Shown in pieces: positions 37,089-45,091 of a DNA stretch of 64,000 bases. The notes under the pieces were generated by a model. The model saw nothing but the letters and a program-made list of their open reading frames with translations, searched no databases and was not told where the DNA came from. Position 1 is the stretch's first letter; each line of letters starts with the position of its first letter. The translations under genes were made by a program, and so were the position numbers. Source of the stretch: Thiospirochaeta perfilievii (lineage in GTDB: Bacteria > Spirochaetota > Spirochaetia > DSM-2461); NCBI RefSeq assembly GCF_008329945.1, contig NZ_CP035807.1:2232001-2296000 (forward strand). The letters run 5' to 3'.

Positions 37089-37862
37089 TTATTTATTATA
37101 ATATCCCATGGATAGGGAGATCTCTTCTGCACATTTTAGTAATATAGGTAAATATCTCTCTTTCTTCTCATTATAGTCTCCAAAAAATGGGATACTTAAT
37201 GCTCCTATAACCTGACCTGTTGAGTTGTAAATTGGAGCTGCAACTGCATAAATACCAACTGACTCCTCTTGATTATCTGTGGCGTAGCCTAAAGTTTTTA
37301 TTTCAGAAATAGCCTCATCTAATCTGTTCATATCAACAATGGTATTTTTTGTATATTTAACCATCGAAACATTTGGTAGAATGGTGTTGTAATACTCCTT
37401 TCCTTCATCTGTTAGGCTTAGTAATAACTTTCCCGCTGCTCCAATGTATGGTGGATAAACAGTTCCCGAATCCAGGGTTATCCTTATGGCTTTTTTACTC
37501 TCAATACTTACAAGGGGGTAAATTATGTTTCCCCTCATAATACTTAGTTTTACCATCTCGTTTAGGGAGTTGCAGAGTCTCTCCATAATTGGGGTTGCAA
37601 TAGTATTAAGATTTAGTCTCTTGTTTACTATATTCCCCAGTGTTAACAGTTTTGCCCCTAAAGTATATAAACCAGCTTTGTTTTCCTGCTCTAAATAGCC
37701 CATACCGTGGAGGGTGTTTATTAGCCTGGATACCGTCGCTTTTGGAAGATCAAGGAGAGAACTTATAGTCGACTGGCTTAAACCTTTAGGCTCTAAAGCA
37801 AGAAGATCAAAGATTTGGTTCATCTTATTTATCGCAGGGACATCCCCGTTTTTTTCAATCAT
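37089..37862 (-). CDS. IclR-family regulator of the KDG operon (KdgR-like)
   Basis: A 257-residue regulator with an N-terminal winged helix (NKMNQIFDLLALEPKGLSQSTISSLLDLPKATVSRLINTL) and a C-terminal IclR effector domain (GAAGKLLLS, GYATDNQEES, GALSIPFF). It leads the operon iclR-eda-kdgK-lyase and probably responds to KDG or a uronate intermediate, as KdgR does in enterobacteria (inference). The ATG at 37862 has no ribosome binding site, and a consensus-like promoter ends 6 bases before it. A KdgR-like box lies directly upstream of the -35, which suggests autoregulation. Confidence 0.9.
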   Translation of the reverse strand: MIEKNGDVPAINKMNQIFDLLALEPKGLSQSTISSLLDLPKATVSRLINTLHGMGYLEQENKAGLYTLGAKLLTLGNIVNKRLNLNTIATPIMERLCNSLNEMVKLSIMRGNIIYPLVSIESKKAIRITLDSGTVYPPYIGAAGKLLLSLTDEGKEYYNTILPNVSMVKYTKNTIVDMNRLDEAISEIKTLGYATDNQEESVGIYAVAAPIYNSTGQVIGALSIPFFGDYNEKKERYLPILLKCAEEISLSMGYYNK

Positions 37863-37868
37863 GTTTAA

Positions 37869-37897
37869 TTAATAAACCTACTTTATTTATCTGTCAA
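37869..37897 (-). promoter_or_regulatory. Promoter of the iclR-eda-kdgK-lyase operon, leaderless arrangement
   Basis: On the minus strand TTGACA (37897-37892), 17 bases, TATTAA (37874-37869), then 6 bases to the ATG at 37862. The -35 is a perfect consensus. Confidence 0.7.
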
Positions 37898-37909
37898 CAT
37901 GTTTCATAT

Positions 37910-37926
37910 ATTAAACTATGTTTCAT
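37910..37926. promoter_or_regulatory. KdgR-box-like operator upstream of the KDG operon
   Basis: ATTAAACTATGTTTCAT is an inverted repeat with one arm mismatch and resembles the enterobacterial KdgR box. A second GTTTCAT copy lies at 37901-37907, over the edge of the -35, and TTTCATGTGTGAAA (37921-37934) is a further inverted repeat. The cluster suggests IclR-type regulation of the promoter. Confidence 0.55.
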
Positions 37927-38073
37927 GTGTGAAATTAGGGGTTTTTTATCTAATTTTACCTAAAAATAACAATTTTCCAAGGGAAAAATTAATTTTCCAG
38001 CTTGCTTATTTGTCCTATTTCTATCATGCTACACCTTGTATATTTTAAAAATATAGAAGTAAAGGAGCATAAA

Positions 38074-38403
38074 ATGGCTGAAGGTACAGGATTAAATAAG
38101 AAGGTAACTTTAAAGAGTGAACTAGCTTCATTTCTTGGTGAAAAAGAGTTACCACGAACAGAGATCACAAAAAAATTATGGGACTATATTAAAGCTAATG
38201 GTCTTCAAACAAAAACTGAAAATGGTGCACCAGAGAACGCTGGTAAATATATTGTAGCAGATGCTAAGTTATTACCAATTTTCAAGAATACTAATTCTAC
38301 AAGCAAGTCTGGAAAATTAACTGACTTAACAAATTTAAGTGAAGGTCAAACTGTAAACATGATGCAGATGGCTGCAATTGTTAGTGCAAATATAGAGAAG
38401 TAA
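38074..38403 (+). CDS. SWIB/MDM2-domain protein
   Basis: A 109-residue protein that is almost entirely one SWIB/MDM2 fold (LASFLGEKELPRTEITKKLWDYIKANGLQ, then the divergent second half). SWIB is best known from eukaryotic chromatin remodelling, and small bacterial copies occur in chlamydiae and several other phyla. Its bacterial role is not settled; chromatin or topoisomerase association has been suggested. The start ATG 38074 is fixed by AAAGGAG (38061-38067); an upstream frame opening at 38002 is not supported. It stands alone, followed by a strong terminator. Confidence 0.85.
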   Translation: MAEGTGLNKKVTLKSELASFLGEKELPRTEITKKLWDYIKANGLQTKTENGAPENAGKYIVADAKLLPIFKNTNSTSKSGKLTDLTNLSEGQTVNMMQMAAIVSANIEK

Positions 38404-38419
38404 TTTTTTTAATTATTGT

Positions 38420-38450
38420 AAATAGTCCTCAATTGAGGACTATTTCTTTT
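38420..38450 (+). terminator. Strong terminator after the SWIB gene
   Basis: An 11-bp perfect stem (38420-38430 with 38435-38445), AATT loop, then CTTTTT. It lies between two convergent genes but has a T-run only on the plus strand. Confidence 0.88.
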
Positions 38451-39238
38451 TATAAGTTTTCAAATATATTACCTAGACCACCTAAGACTGATCCTTCACC
38501 CTTAGATGTCCCAGCTGCCCTTGGTGCATGTTTAATAATTCTATTAGCCATTCTAGAAAAAGGTAGACTCTGTAAATATACAGTTCCATGACCTTTAAGA
38601 GTGGCAAGGAATAATCCCTCTCCCCCAAAAACCATAGATTTTAGATTTCCAGCCTGTTGGATGTCATAGTCTATTCCAGATGTGAAACCAACAATACACC
38701 CTGTATCAACCTTTAAAGTCTCCCCATTTAGCTCTTTTTTTACAATAGTACCACCAGCGTGGATAAATGCCATGCCGTCACCTGTTAGGGTTTGTAGAAT
38801 AAAACCTTCCCCACCAAAAAAACCTGCTCCAAGTTTTTTATTAAAAGCTATATCAACCTTGGTTCCCATAGCAGCACATAAAAACGCATCTTTCTGACAA
38901 GTTATTCTGCCCCCAATTTTTGATAAATCCAAGGGAATAATTTTTCCTGGGTAAGGGGCTGCAAAAGCGACTCTTTTTTTCCCAACACCTCTATTGGTAA
39001 AGTGAGTTAAAAATATTGTCTCTCCACTAATTGCCCTTTTCCCTGCATTTAGTAACTTATCAAATAGGCCCTTCTCTGGTTCAGACCCATCACCCATTTT
39101 GGCTTCATATTCTATACCGTCATCCATCCAGTTCATTGCCCCTGCTTCTGCAATAACAACCTCACTTGGGTCTAGTTCAACCTCAACAACCTGCATATCA
39201 TCGCCATATATTTCGTAATCTACCTCATGACTTCTCAA
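38450..39238 (-). CDS. TIGR00266/AIM24-family protein
   Basis: A 262-residue soluble beta-sandwich protein. Characteristic segments include [45 protein letters not shown] and [23 protein letters not shown]. The family is widespread, shares its fold with the mitochondrial AIM24 protein, and has no established bacterial function. The start is TTG 39238 with AAGGAG 5 bases upstream. Its relation to the downstream two-component genes is only positional. Confidence 0.88.
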   Translation of the reverse strand: MRSHEVDYEIYGDDMQVVEVELDPSEVVIAEAGAMNWMDDGIEYEAKMGDGSEPEKGLFDKLLNAGKRAISGETIFLTHFTNRGVGKKRVAFAAPYPGKIIPLDLSKIGGRITCQKDAFLCAAMGTKVDIAFNKKLGAGFFGGEGFILQTLTGDGMAFIHAGGTIVKKELNGETLKVDTGCIVGFTSGIDYDIQQAGNLKSMVFGGEGLFLATLKGHGTVYLQSLPFSRMANRIIKHAPRAAGTSKGEGSVLGGLGNIFENL

Positions 39239-39308
39239 AACAACTCCTTTTGTAATACTTTTTTATGAAAATAAGTATATCCTAGAGTTATAAATAATCA
39301 TACTTTTT

Positions 39309-40670
39309 TTATGTTACAGGAAGCTTTATTACTATTTTTGTACCTTTGTCTATTTCAGATTCAGCATAAATTGAACCCCTATGCAACCTTATTATCTCTC
39401 TACTTATGGCAAGGCCTAGTCCACTCCCACCCTTGTTTCTGTTTCTGGATCTATCAGTTCTATAAAATCTTTCAAATATTTTTTCCAGTTCATCTTTAGC
39501 TATACCACAACCGTTATCTTCAATTATTATAGATACTTCCCTGTTTTTTAAATGGGATGATATTTTAATTTCACCCCCTATAGGAGTATGCCTGTAGGCG
39601 TTGGCTAATACATTTGTAACTACTTGCTTTAGTTTTTGCCAATCACCATCTATAAGTGGAATATTTTTATTAATCTCAGTTTTTAAAGCAACTTCTTGGG
39701 AATCACCCGCTTTAAATGTTTCAGATGTATTCTTAATTAGTTTATTAATATCTAATTTTTCAATGTTTAATTTCATAGATCCTGATTCTGCACTAGAAAG
39801 CTCTTGTAACTCTTGAATCAGTTTTGTTAAAACCTTAGTTTCATTATATATACTCTCTATATGTTTTTTATCAGGCTTATATACCCCATCAATTATCATC
39901 TCTAAATGTCCCTGAATTAGGGTCGTGGGTGTTCTTAATTCATGGGCAGAGTCCGCAATTATCTGTTTTCTCCATGAATCACTATCCTCTATAGACTTAG
40001 CCATGTTATTAAAGGCCACCCCTAACATGGATATCTCATCATTTCCATTAACATCTACTCTTGTTGTATAATCTCCACTGCCTATTTTCTTTGATGCAGA
40101 GGATAATTTAGAAATGGGTTTTGTAAGCTTGTATGAAAATAAGTATGAGATAATTATTGAGATTATTAAAATAAATAGGGTAACAATTATTATAATATTG
40201 GTAATCCTTCCAAGAAAGTACTCCTCTTCTAGGGTTAGTTTCTCTACCAACATTGATCCTGAGAAGATGTAACCTATTACCTTATTTTCAATGTTAATAT
40301 TTACACCTAGTTTTAGTTGCTCTTTAGAAACTCTTTTTATATCTATATTAAGTGTATTTAATACAATTTTTCCATGCTGATCAGTAATCATTATAGGTGG
40401 AGTTGGAGCTCTTCCCCTTCCATCCATCATATCTCCCATTCTTCCCCTAGGAATTTGTATAATACTTTCAATGCCCTCCCAGCTGTTATTCATCTCATAA
40501 TATGCTTTTATATAAGGGACTAATCTATTTGAGTAAGTAATATCATTTTTATGGGCAAACTCTTTATAACCTGTTCTTGTTGAGTAATTTATAATTGAAA
40601 CCATAATAATTGAGCTTAAAATAATTATTACAGAGAATAATAAAACAAACTTTGATCTTAATTTAAACAC
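39309..40670 (-). CDS. Sensor histidine kinase of an OmpR-type pair
   Basis: A 453-residue transmembrane kinase. Membrane segments lie near residues 10-30 and 155-180, flanking a periplasmic domain with a Met/Arg/Gly-rich stretch (RGRMGDMMDGRGRAP). A HAMP domain follows (SYKLTKPISKLSSASKKIGSG), then the phospho-acceptor His in SAHELRTPTTLIQGH and an ATPase domain (IEDNGCGIAKDE, GGSGLGLAISREI). GTG 40670 is preferred to TTG 40688 because AGGAAGAGG precedes it; it overlaps the regulator stop by 8 bases. The signal is unknown; the Met-rich loop could fit a metal or envelope-stress cue (speculative). Confidence 0.85.
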   Translation of the reverse strand: MFKLRSKFVLLFSVIIILSSIIMVSIINYSTRTGYKEFAHKNDITYSNRLVPYIKAYYEMNNSWEGIESIIQIPRGRMGDMMDGRGRAPTPPIMITDQHGKIVLNTLNIDIKRVSKEQLKLGVNINIENKVIGYIFSGSMLVEKLTLEEEYFLGRITNIIIIVTLFILIISIIISYLFSYKLTKPISKLSSASKKIGSGDYTTRVDVNGNDEISMLGVAFNNMAKSIEDSDSWRKQIIADSAHELRTPTTLIQGHLEMIIDGVYKPDKKHIESIYNETKVLTKLIQELQELSSAESGSMKLNIEKLDINKLIKNTSETFKAGDSQEVALKTEINKNIPLIDGDWQKLKQVVTNVLANAYRHTPIGGEIKISSHLKNREVSIIIEDNGCGIAKDELEKIFERFYRTDRSRNRNKGGSGLGLAISREIIRLHRGSIYAESEIDKGTKIVIKLPVT

Positions 40671-41385
40671 TGTCCTCTTCCTCTGCAAATTTGTACCCTA
40701 CACCCCAAACAGTTTCGATAAATTTAGGCTTTGAAGGCTCCCTCTCTATTACTTTACGTATATTTTTTATATGAACATCTATAGTTCTTTCATATCCTTC
40801 AAAAACATCCTCTTGAAATGAGTTTAATATCTGAATTCTAGTAAAAACCCTTCCTGGGCTTAACATTAAGTTTTTCAATATTGTGAATTGAACAGAGGTT
40901 AGGCTAAGCTTTTCACTCTTTCTATATACAGTCATTTTTTCTGTGTCAATTTTTAAATCTTTTATTTTTATTATTGGATCAATTTTTACTTCTTCCTCTT
41001 CAACTTTAGAGAATGAGACCCTTCTTAAAAGAGCCCTCACTCTTGCTGCTAACTCTTTTAGACTAAATGGTTTAGTTATGTAGTCATCAGCCCCCATTTC
41101 AAGGCCTAGGAGTTTATCCCCTTCTTCAGCCTTAGCTGTTAACATAATAATGGGAACATTAGATCTCTCTCTTATTCTTCTTGTACTATCTATCCCATCA
41201 ATACCGGGCATCATGACATCCATTATAATTAGATCTGGTTGTTCTTTTACAAAGATCGAAACAGCGTCTACCCCATCTTTAGCAGGGATTGTAAGAAACC
41301 CCACCGCCTCAAGATAGTCACATATCATTTTTCTTATCTTCTCTTCGTCATCTACAACTAAAATCTTTTTACTCATGTCCATCAT
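40663..41385 (-). CDS. OmpR/PhoB-family response regulator
   Basis: A 240-residue regulator with a receiver domain (ILVVDDEEKIRKM, phospho-acceptor Asp in DLIIMDVMMPG, Lys in ADDYITKPF) and a C-terminal winged helix (RVFTRIQILNSF, GYERTIDVHIKNIRKVIE, ETVWGVGYKF). It lies between the exported small protein gene and its kinase in one operon on the minus strand. Targets are unknown; with no PhoB near the pst genes, a Pho role is conceivable but unsupported. Confidence 0.93.
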   Translation of the reverse strand: MMDMSKKILVVDDEEKIRKMICDYLEAVGFLTIPAKDGVDAVSIFVKEQPDLIIMDVMMPGIDGIDSTRRIRERSNVPIIMLTAKAEEGDKLLGLEMGADDYITKPFSLKELAARVRALLRRVSFSKVEEEEVKIDPIIKIKDLKIDTEKMTVYRKSEKLSLTSVQFTILKNLMLSPGRVFTRIQILNSFQEDVFEGYERTIDVHIKNIRKVIEREPSKPKFIETVWGVGYKFAEEEDSV

Positions 41386-41399
41386 AATACCCCTGTTTC

Positions 41400-41900
41400 T
41401 TAATTTCTGAAACCTTGGCCTCTAGGTTCTTTTTGCCCCATTCCAAAACCCATCATTCCTGTTCTTTCATCATGATCAATCTCAGTACTCTTTCCATCAA
41501 TAGTAATTTTTGTAACTACAAACATTTTTTCTGACTGGTCCCAAACCATTGGTGAGTTCCACTCTGCACCCTCTATTGTAACCTTCATTCCATCTTTTAC
41601 ATTAAGAGCTATTAGTTGATCCCATGGAGCCATAATTGTATATGTTGTTTTACCACTTACAAGCTTTGCAGGTTCCCCGTTTACTAGTTCTAATTTCCCC
41701 TCTAGAGTAACTATTGTCGCATCATCTAATAGTTCAATCATTCTACCGCCACGGTCATCCCTCATTCTTCCGTAATTACTCTCTTGGTTGTTATTTCTGT
41801 TGTAGTTATTACGAGTATCATTATCTCGTCCTCTTGTTCCTGCAAAAACCATAGTTCCTGTACTTACTAATACTAATAATACTGCTATTCCTTTTTTCAT
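41400..41900 (-). CDS. Exported small protein in a two-component operon
   Basis: A 166-residue protein with a clear signal peptide (MKKGIAVLLVLVSTGTMVFA), then an Asn/Arg/Asp-rich linker (RGRDNDTRNNYNRNNNQESN). A compact domain follows that looks like an OB-type beta-barrel (TLEGKLELVNGEPAKLVSGK, MKVTIEGAEW), and the C-terminus is Gly/Met-rich (GMMGFGMGQ). I do not recognise the family. It is first in the operon before the OmpR-type regulator and kinase. The kinase's own periplasmic domain has a similar Met/Gly/Arg-rich stretch, so the two may act together in sensing (inference). AAGGAG precedes the ATG. Confidence 0.8.
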   Translation of the reverse strand: MKKGIAVLLVLVSTGTMVFAGTRGRDNDTRNNYNRNNNQESNYGRMRDDRGGRMIELLDDATIVTLEGKLELVNGEPAKLVSGKTTYTIMAPWDQLIALNVKDGMKVTIEGAEWNSPMVWDQSEKMFVVTKITIDGKSTEIDHDERTGMMGFGMGQKEPRGQGFRN

Positions 41901-41978
41901 GTTAAATCTCCTTAACCTTTGATCTGATTAAAATCTAAACCTTAAATGTGAAGGAGATATGAACAGAGTCTGTTTCTT

Positions 41979-42755
41979 TTAGAATTTTGCTATAACCCAT
42001 CTATTTATATCTTTAAAACCAAGACTTTTATAAAGTTTTCCAGCATCTGGATTGTTGTAAAATAGTAAAACAGATTTGTCCTCTTTTATCATCTCTAGGC
42101 ACAGCCTTCCAACACACTCCTTTGCAAAACCTTTTTTTCTAAAATCAGGGGCGGTGGCAACACCAATTATCATTCCATTTAAACTATTCTCCGCGGTTAA
42201 CCCAGCTGTAGAGACTACTCCTTTATCATTTTCAATAAAGTATATTCTTCCTGTATTTGTTATAACCTCTTGACCAAATGATTCACGACTAGATTCATCT
42301 AGGGAGAACTCTTCTATAGAGGATTCGAAGTCAAAAAGTTTTTCTAAGTCATCCTTGGTTGCTCTTTTAGGCTCTTCTTTAGGAGAGAATCCTGTAAAAG
42401 AAGTTTTATTTAGTTCAGCTAAGTAGAGCCGTTTAATATCAGATAAGGGTTTTAATCTATTTAAATCATCAATAACACTTTCCAAACCAGATATCCCCAA
42501 TGCATTTTTATTAAGTTTTACTGTATCTAATATCTCTGGGTAATCTTTTTTATCCGTAGAGTGAACTACGTAATAATTGTAGTATCTTAGTAGTATAGAA
42601 GTTATTAAATTATCATTTTTTATATACCAGACATCCATAAAGTCTGAATCAAGACTAAAATTTTCTATATCACCATATAAAAAACAGTTCTCAGAGGCGC
42701 TATCTTGTAGAAAATCTAGAAGTTCTTTTTTGTGATTTTTACTGCATTTTTCCAT
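41979..42755 (-). CDS. GNAT-family N-acetyltransferase
   Basis: A 258-residue protein with a recognisable GNAT domain in the C-terminal half. The acetyl-CoA loop is visible as VATAPDFRKKGFAKECVGRL, followed by LLFYNNPDAGKLYKSLGF. The N-terminal half (about 120 residues) is an additional domain found in some larger GNAT proteins. The acceptor cannot be named. AAGGATG lies before the ATG. It is a single gene, head-to-head with the small gene at 42843. Confidence 0.83.
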   Translation of the reverse strand: MEKCSKNHKKELLDFLQDSASENCFLYGDIENFSLDSDFMDVWYIKNDNLITSILLRYYNYYVVHSTDKKDYPEILDTVKLNKNALGISGLESVIDDLNRLKPLSDIKRLYLAELNKTSFTGFSPKEEPKRATKDDLEKLFDFESSIEEFSLDESSRESFGQEVITNTGRIYFIENDKGVVSTAGLTAENSLNGMIIGVATAPDFRKKGFAKECVGRLCLEMIKEDKSVLLFYNNPDAGKLYKSLGFKDINRWVIAKF

Positions 42756-42842
42756 ATAAACATCCTTTTTTTAAATAAGTTTATATTTTTTTGAATTAAT
42801 ATAAAAGAAATCACTATATAATTTAATTAAAGGAGATGTTTA

Positions 42843-43085
42843 ATGACAGAGAATGACTTAAAAATTGAGCTAATGTGTTATAAGGAGTATGTAAATCCAG
42901 ATTGTGATATTGATAATATGACAAAGGATGAGTTAGAAGAGTTTTACAATCTTTATGTTAAATCAGAATCCTATATGGCTGAAGTAAACACTGCTTCTTC
43001 TCTTAATAATAAATCGGCAAAAGTTTTAAAAGAGCAGGATGTTGAGATACCTCAAAAAAGAGAGGGTGCAATATATAAATACTAG
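42843..43085 (+). CDS. Small acidic hypothetical protein before a NarL-type kinase
   Basis: An 80-residue acidic protein with no signal peptide or membrane segment; the first half is predicted helical (NMTKDELEEFYNLYVKSES). AAAGGAG lies 7 bases before the ATG, supporting translation. It leads the two-component genes, so it may modulate them, but I do not recognise the family. Confidence 0.65.
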   Translation: MTENDLKIELMCYKEYVNPDCDIDNMTKDELEEFYNLYVKSESYMAEVNTASSLNNKSAKVLKEQDVEIPQKREGAIYKY

Positions 43086-43101
43086 TATTACAATAGATAA
43101 A

Positions 43102-44316
43102 ATGAAGAGAGATAAGCTTAGTATCTATATATTACTATTTGGAGCATCATTAGTTGTTCATCTATTTGTATTTTTTGATTATAAGTTTCTGCTTGAGAGT
43201 TGGAGCCAACCTAAAAACTGGCATCTTCAGAGTTATATATTAATATTAGTCTCATTTTTAATATCAGCATTATTGATTTTTACTAAAAAATTGAGACTTC
43301 TTCTATTAAATATTAAATTCGCTACTCTAGTTTTAATTGGGTATCCCCTAGGGGAGTATTTAAATATAGAGACCATTTTACTAGCTTCAATTATTTTAGA
43401 AGCGGTCTATTATATTCCTAAGTTGTATGGAGGTTTTTTATCTATTCTATTTATACTAATTACCTTTTTAAATCAAAAACCGGTTACAACCTGGGGAGTT
43501 TCGCTTAATAAGCCTGATACCCACCAACTGCTGTTTTTTATTTTTACCTCTCTATTAATATTATCCATTGCAATATTTCTAAAGACAATTTTTAAAAAGT
43601 TTGAAGATAGTAGTTTTAATGTAAACCGACTAGATAATGCGGTAAAAGAGTTGACAGATATTAATCTTGACTTTCAAAACTATGCAGCAGCAGTTGAGCA
43701 TGAGGCTATTGAGAAGGAGAGAAAGAGAATATCCAGGGAGATGCATGATATAATAGGTTATACCCTAACTAACCAATTAATGATTATTCAAGCAGTATTA
43801 AGTTTGGGAGAGGATCTCTCCCCTGAGATTAAAAAATTACTTCTTCAATCCCAGCAGCAAACTAATGATGGAATGGCCCAAGCCAGAAATGCACTTTATA
43901 AACTTAGAGAGTTCTCCCCTGATAGTGAGGTCGGGATTAAGTTAATCTATAAGCTTGTAAGAACCTTTGAGCAGATAACGGGGATAGATATAAAAATTGA
44001 TTTCTCCAATACTCCTGATACCTTTGGAAGAGTTATCGATATGGTTATTTATAGACTTACACAGGAGAGTTTAACTAACGCATTTAGACACGGGAAAGCT
44101 ACAAAAATATCAATCATAATGGCACTAAGGAATGAGGAAATTTTAATTAGTATTTGGGATAATGGTAAGGGGGCTAGTAAAATAAATGAAGGTATTGGGC
44201 TTAAGGGTATGAGGGAGAGGCTTAGTTCTATAAATGGAACCTTTCAAACAATGACATTAAATAGTGGGTTTACTATTAGAGCTAGAATTCCCTATTCTAT
44301 AAAACAGATGGAGTAA
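43102..44316 (+). CDS. NarL-type sensor histidine kinase
   Basis: A 405-residue kinase (from ATG 43102) with about six membrane segments in the first 170 residues and little periplasmic sequence. A coiled linker follows, then a HisKA_3 domain with the phospho-His in RKRISREMHDIIGYTLTNQL and an ATPase domain (IWDNGKG, GLKGMRERL). Start choice is uncertain: an ATG in frame exists at 43039 inside the preceding gene. TACAAT (43089-43094) 7 bases before 43102 and the absence of a ribosome binding site favour 43102 with a possible leaderless message. It pairs with the regulator directly downstream. Confidence 0.85.
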   Translation: MKRDKLSIYILLFGASLVVHLFVFFDYKFLLESWSQPKNWHLQSYILILVSFLISALLIFTKKLRLLLLNIKFATLVLIGYPLGEYLNIETILLASIILEAVYYIPKLYGGFLSILFILITFLNQKPVTTWGVSLNKPDTHQLLFFIFTSLLILSIAIFLKTIFKKFEDSSFNVNRLDNAVKELTDINLDFQNYAAAVEHEAIEKERKRISREMHDIIGYTLTNQLMIIQAVLSLGEDLSPEIKKLLLQSQQQTNDGMAQARNALYKLREFSPDSEVGIKLIYKLVRTFEQITGIDIKIDFSNTPDTFGRVIDMVIYRLTQESLTNAFRHGKATKISIIMALRNEEILISIWDNGKGASKINEGIGLKGMRERLSSINGTFQTMTLNSGFTIRARIPYSIKQME

Positions 44317-44319
44317 TAA

Positions 44320-45018
44320 ATGAATATTTTATTGGTTGATGATCAACTACTATTTTTGGAAAGTTTAAAAATTGTCTTAGAGAATTTAGATAAAACCTTT
44401 AAGGTGGTTGGGCTTGCAGGAAATGGTGAAGAGGCTGTTAAATTAGTTCAAGAACTAAGTGTTGATCTAATTTTAATGGATGTAAGAATGCCTGTAATGG
44501 ATGGTGTTGCAGCTACTAAGATTATTAAAGAGAAGTTTCCAAAGATTAATATAATCATGTTAACCACATTTGAAGATGATGAGTATGTAAAGGATGCTTT
44601 GCATAATGGGGCGGATGGTTATATGCTCAAAAATATTCCTCCTGAGATGTTAGTCTCATCAATTCAGGCAGTTAAAGATGGGGCTGTTTTAATCTCTCCC
44701 TCTGTGGCAGGCCACTTAATTGACAGTATGTATGTGAATAATAAAAAAGCAGCATCAAATTTAAAAAGAGATATTCCTGATTGGTACAACCTTCTTAATT
44801 CAAGGGAAAAAAATATAATAAAACTACTAATAAAGGGAAGGAGTAATAGTGAAATAGCAGAAGAGATCTTTGTTGGCTCCCAAACTATTAGAAACTATAT
44901 AAGTGTTATCTACTCTAAATTAGATGTAGGAAATAGAACCGAGGCAATAAGAAAAGCCCAACAGATAGACTCTTTTTTTACGATTAGTTACAATGTGATT
45001 TATAAAAGTACATTTTAG
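44320..45018 (+). CDS. NarL/LuxR-family response regulator
   Basis: A 232-residue regulator with a receiver domain (ILLVDDQLLFLESL, Asp in DLILMDVRMPVMDG, Lys in DGYMLKNIP) and a LuxR-type helix-turn-helix (LNSREKNIIKLLIKGRSNSEIAEEIF, split here only by reading order). It begins 3 bases after the kinase stop. Its likely target is the sugar ABC operon 70 bases downstream, whose promoter has a weak -35 as expected for activator dependence (inference). Confidence 0.92.
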   Translation: MNILLVDDQLLFLESLKIVLENLDKTFKVVGLAGNGEEAVKLVQELSVDLILMDVRMPVMDGVAATKIIKEKFPKINIIMLTTFEDDEYVKDALHNGADGYMLKNIPPEMLVSSIQAVKDGAVLISPSVAGHLIDSMYVNNKKAASNLKRDIPDWYNLLNSREKNIIKLLIKGRSNSEIAEEIFVGSQTIRNYISVIYSKLDVGNRTEAIRKAQQIDSFFTISYNVIYKSTF

Positions 45019-45032
45019 AGTACATTTATAAC

Positions 45033-45061
45033 TTCAATTATGGTCCCCCGTAACCTACAAT
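45033..45061 (+). promoter_or_regulatory. Possible promoter of the sugar ABC operon
   Basis: TTCAAT (45033-45038), 17 bases, TACAAT (45056-45061). The -35 is weak, which would fit activation by the NarL-type regulator encoded just upstream. The gene's ribosome binding site (AAGGGG) follows. Confidence 0.35.
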
Positions 45062-45091
45062 TTAATTAAATTATTAAAAAAGGGGATTAAA

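Noticed and set aside
38002-38073. N-terminal extension of the SWIB protein from an ATG-like codon at 38002
   Set aside because: There is no ribosome binding site, the residues are hydrophobic and unlike SWIB, and AAAGGAG is correctly placed before ATG 38074.
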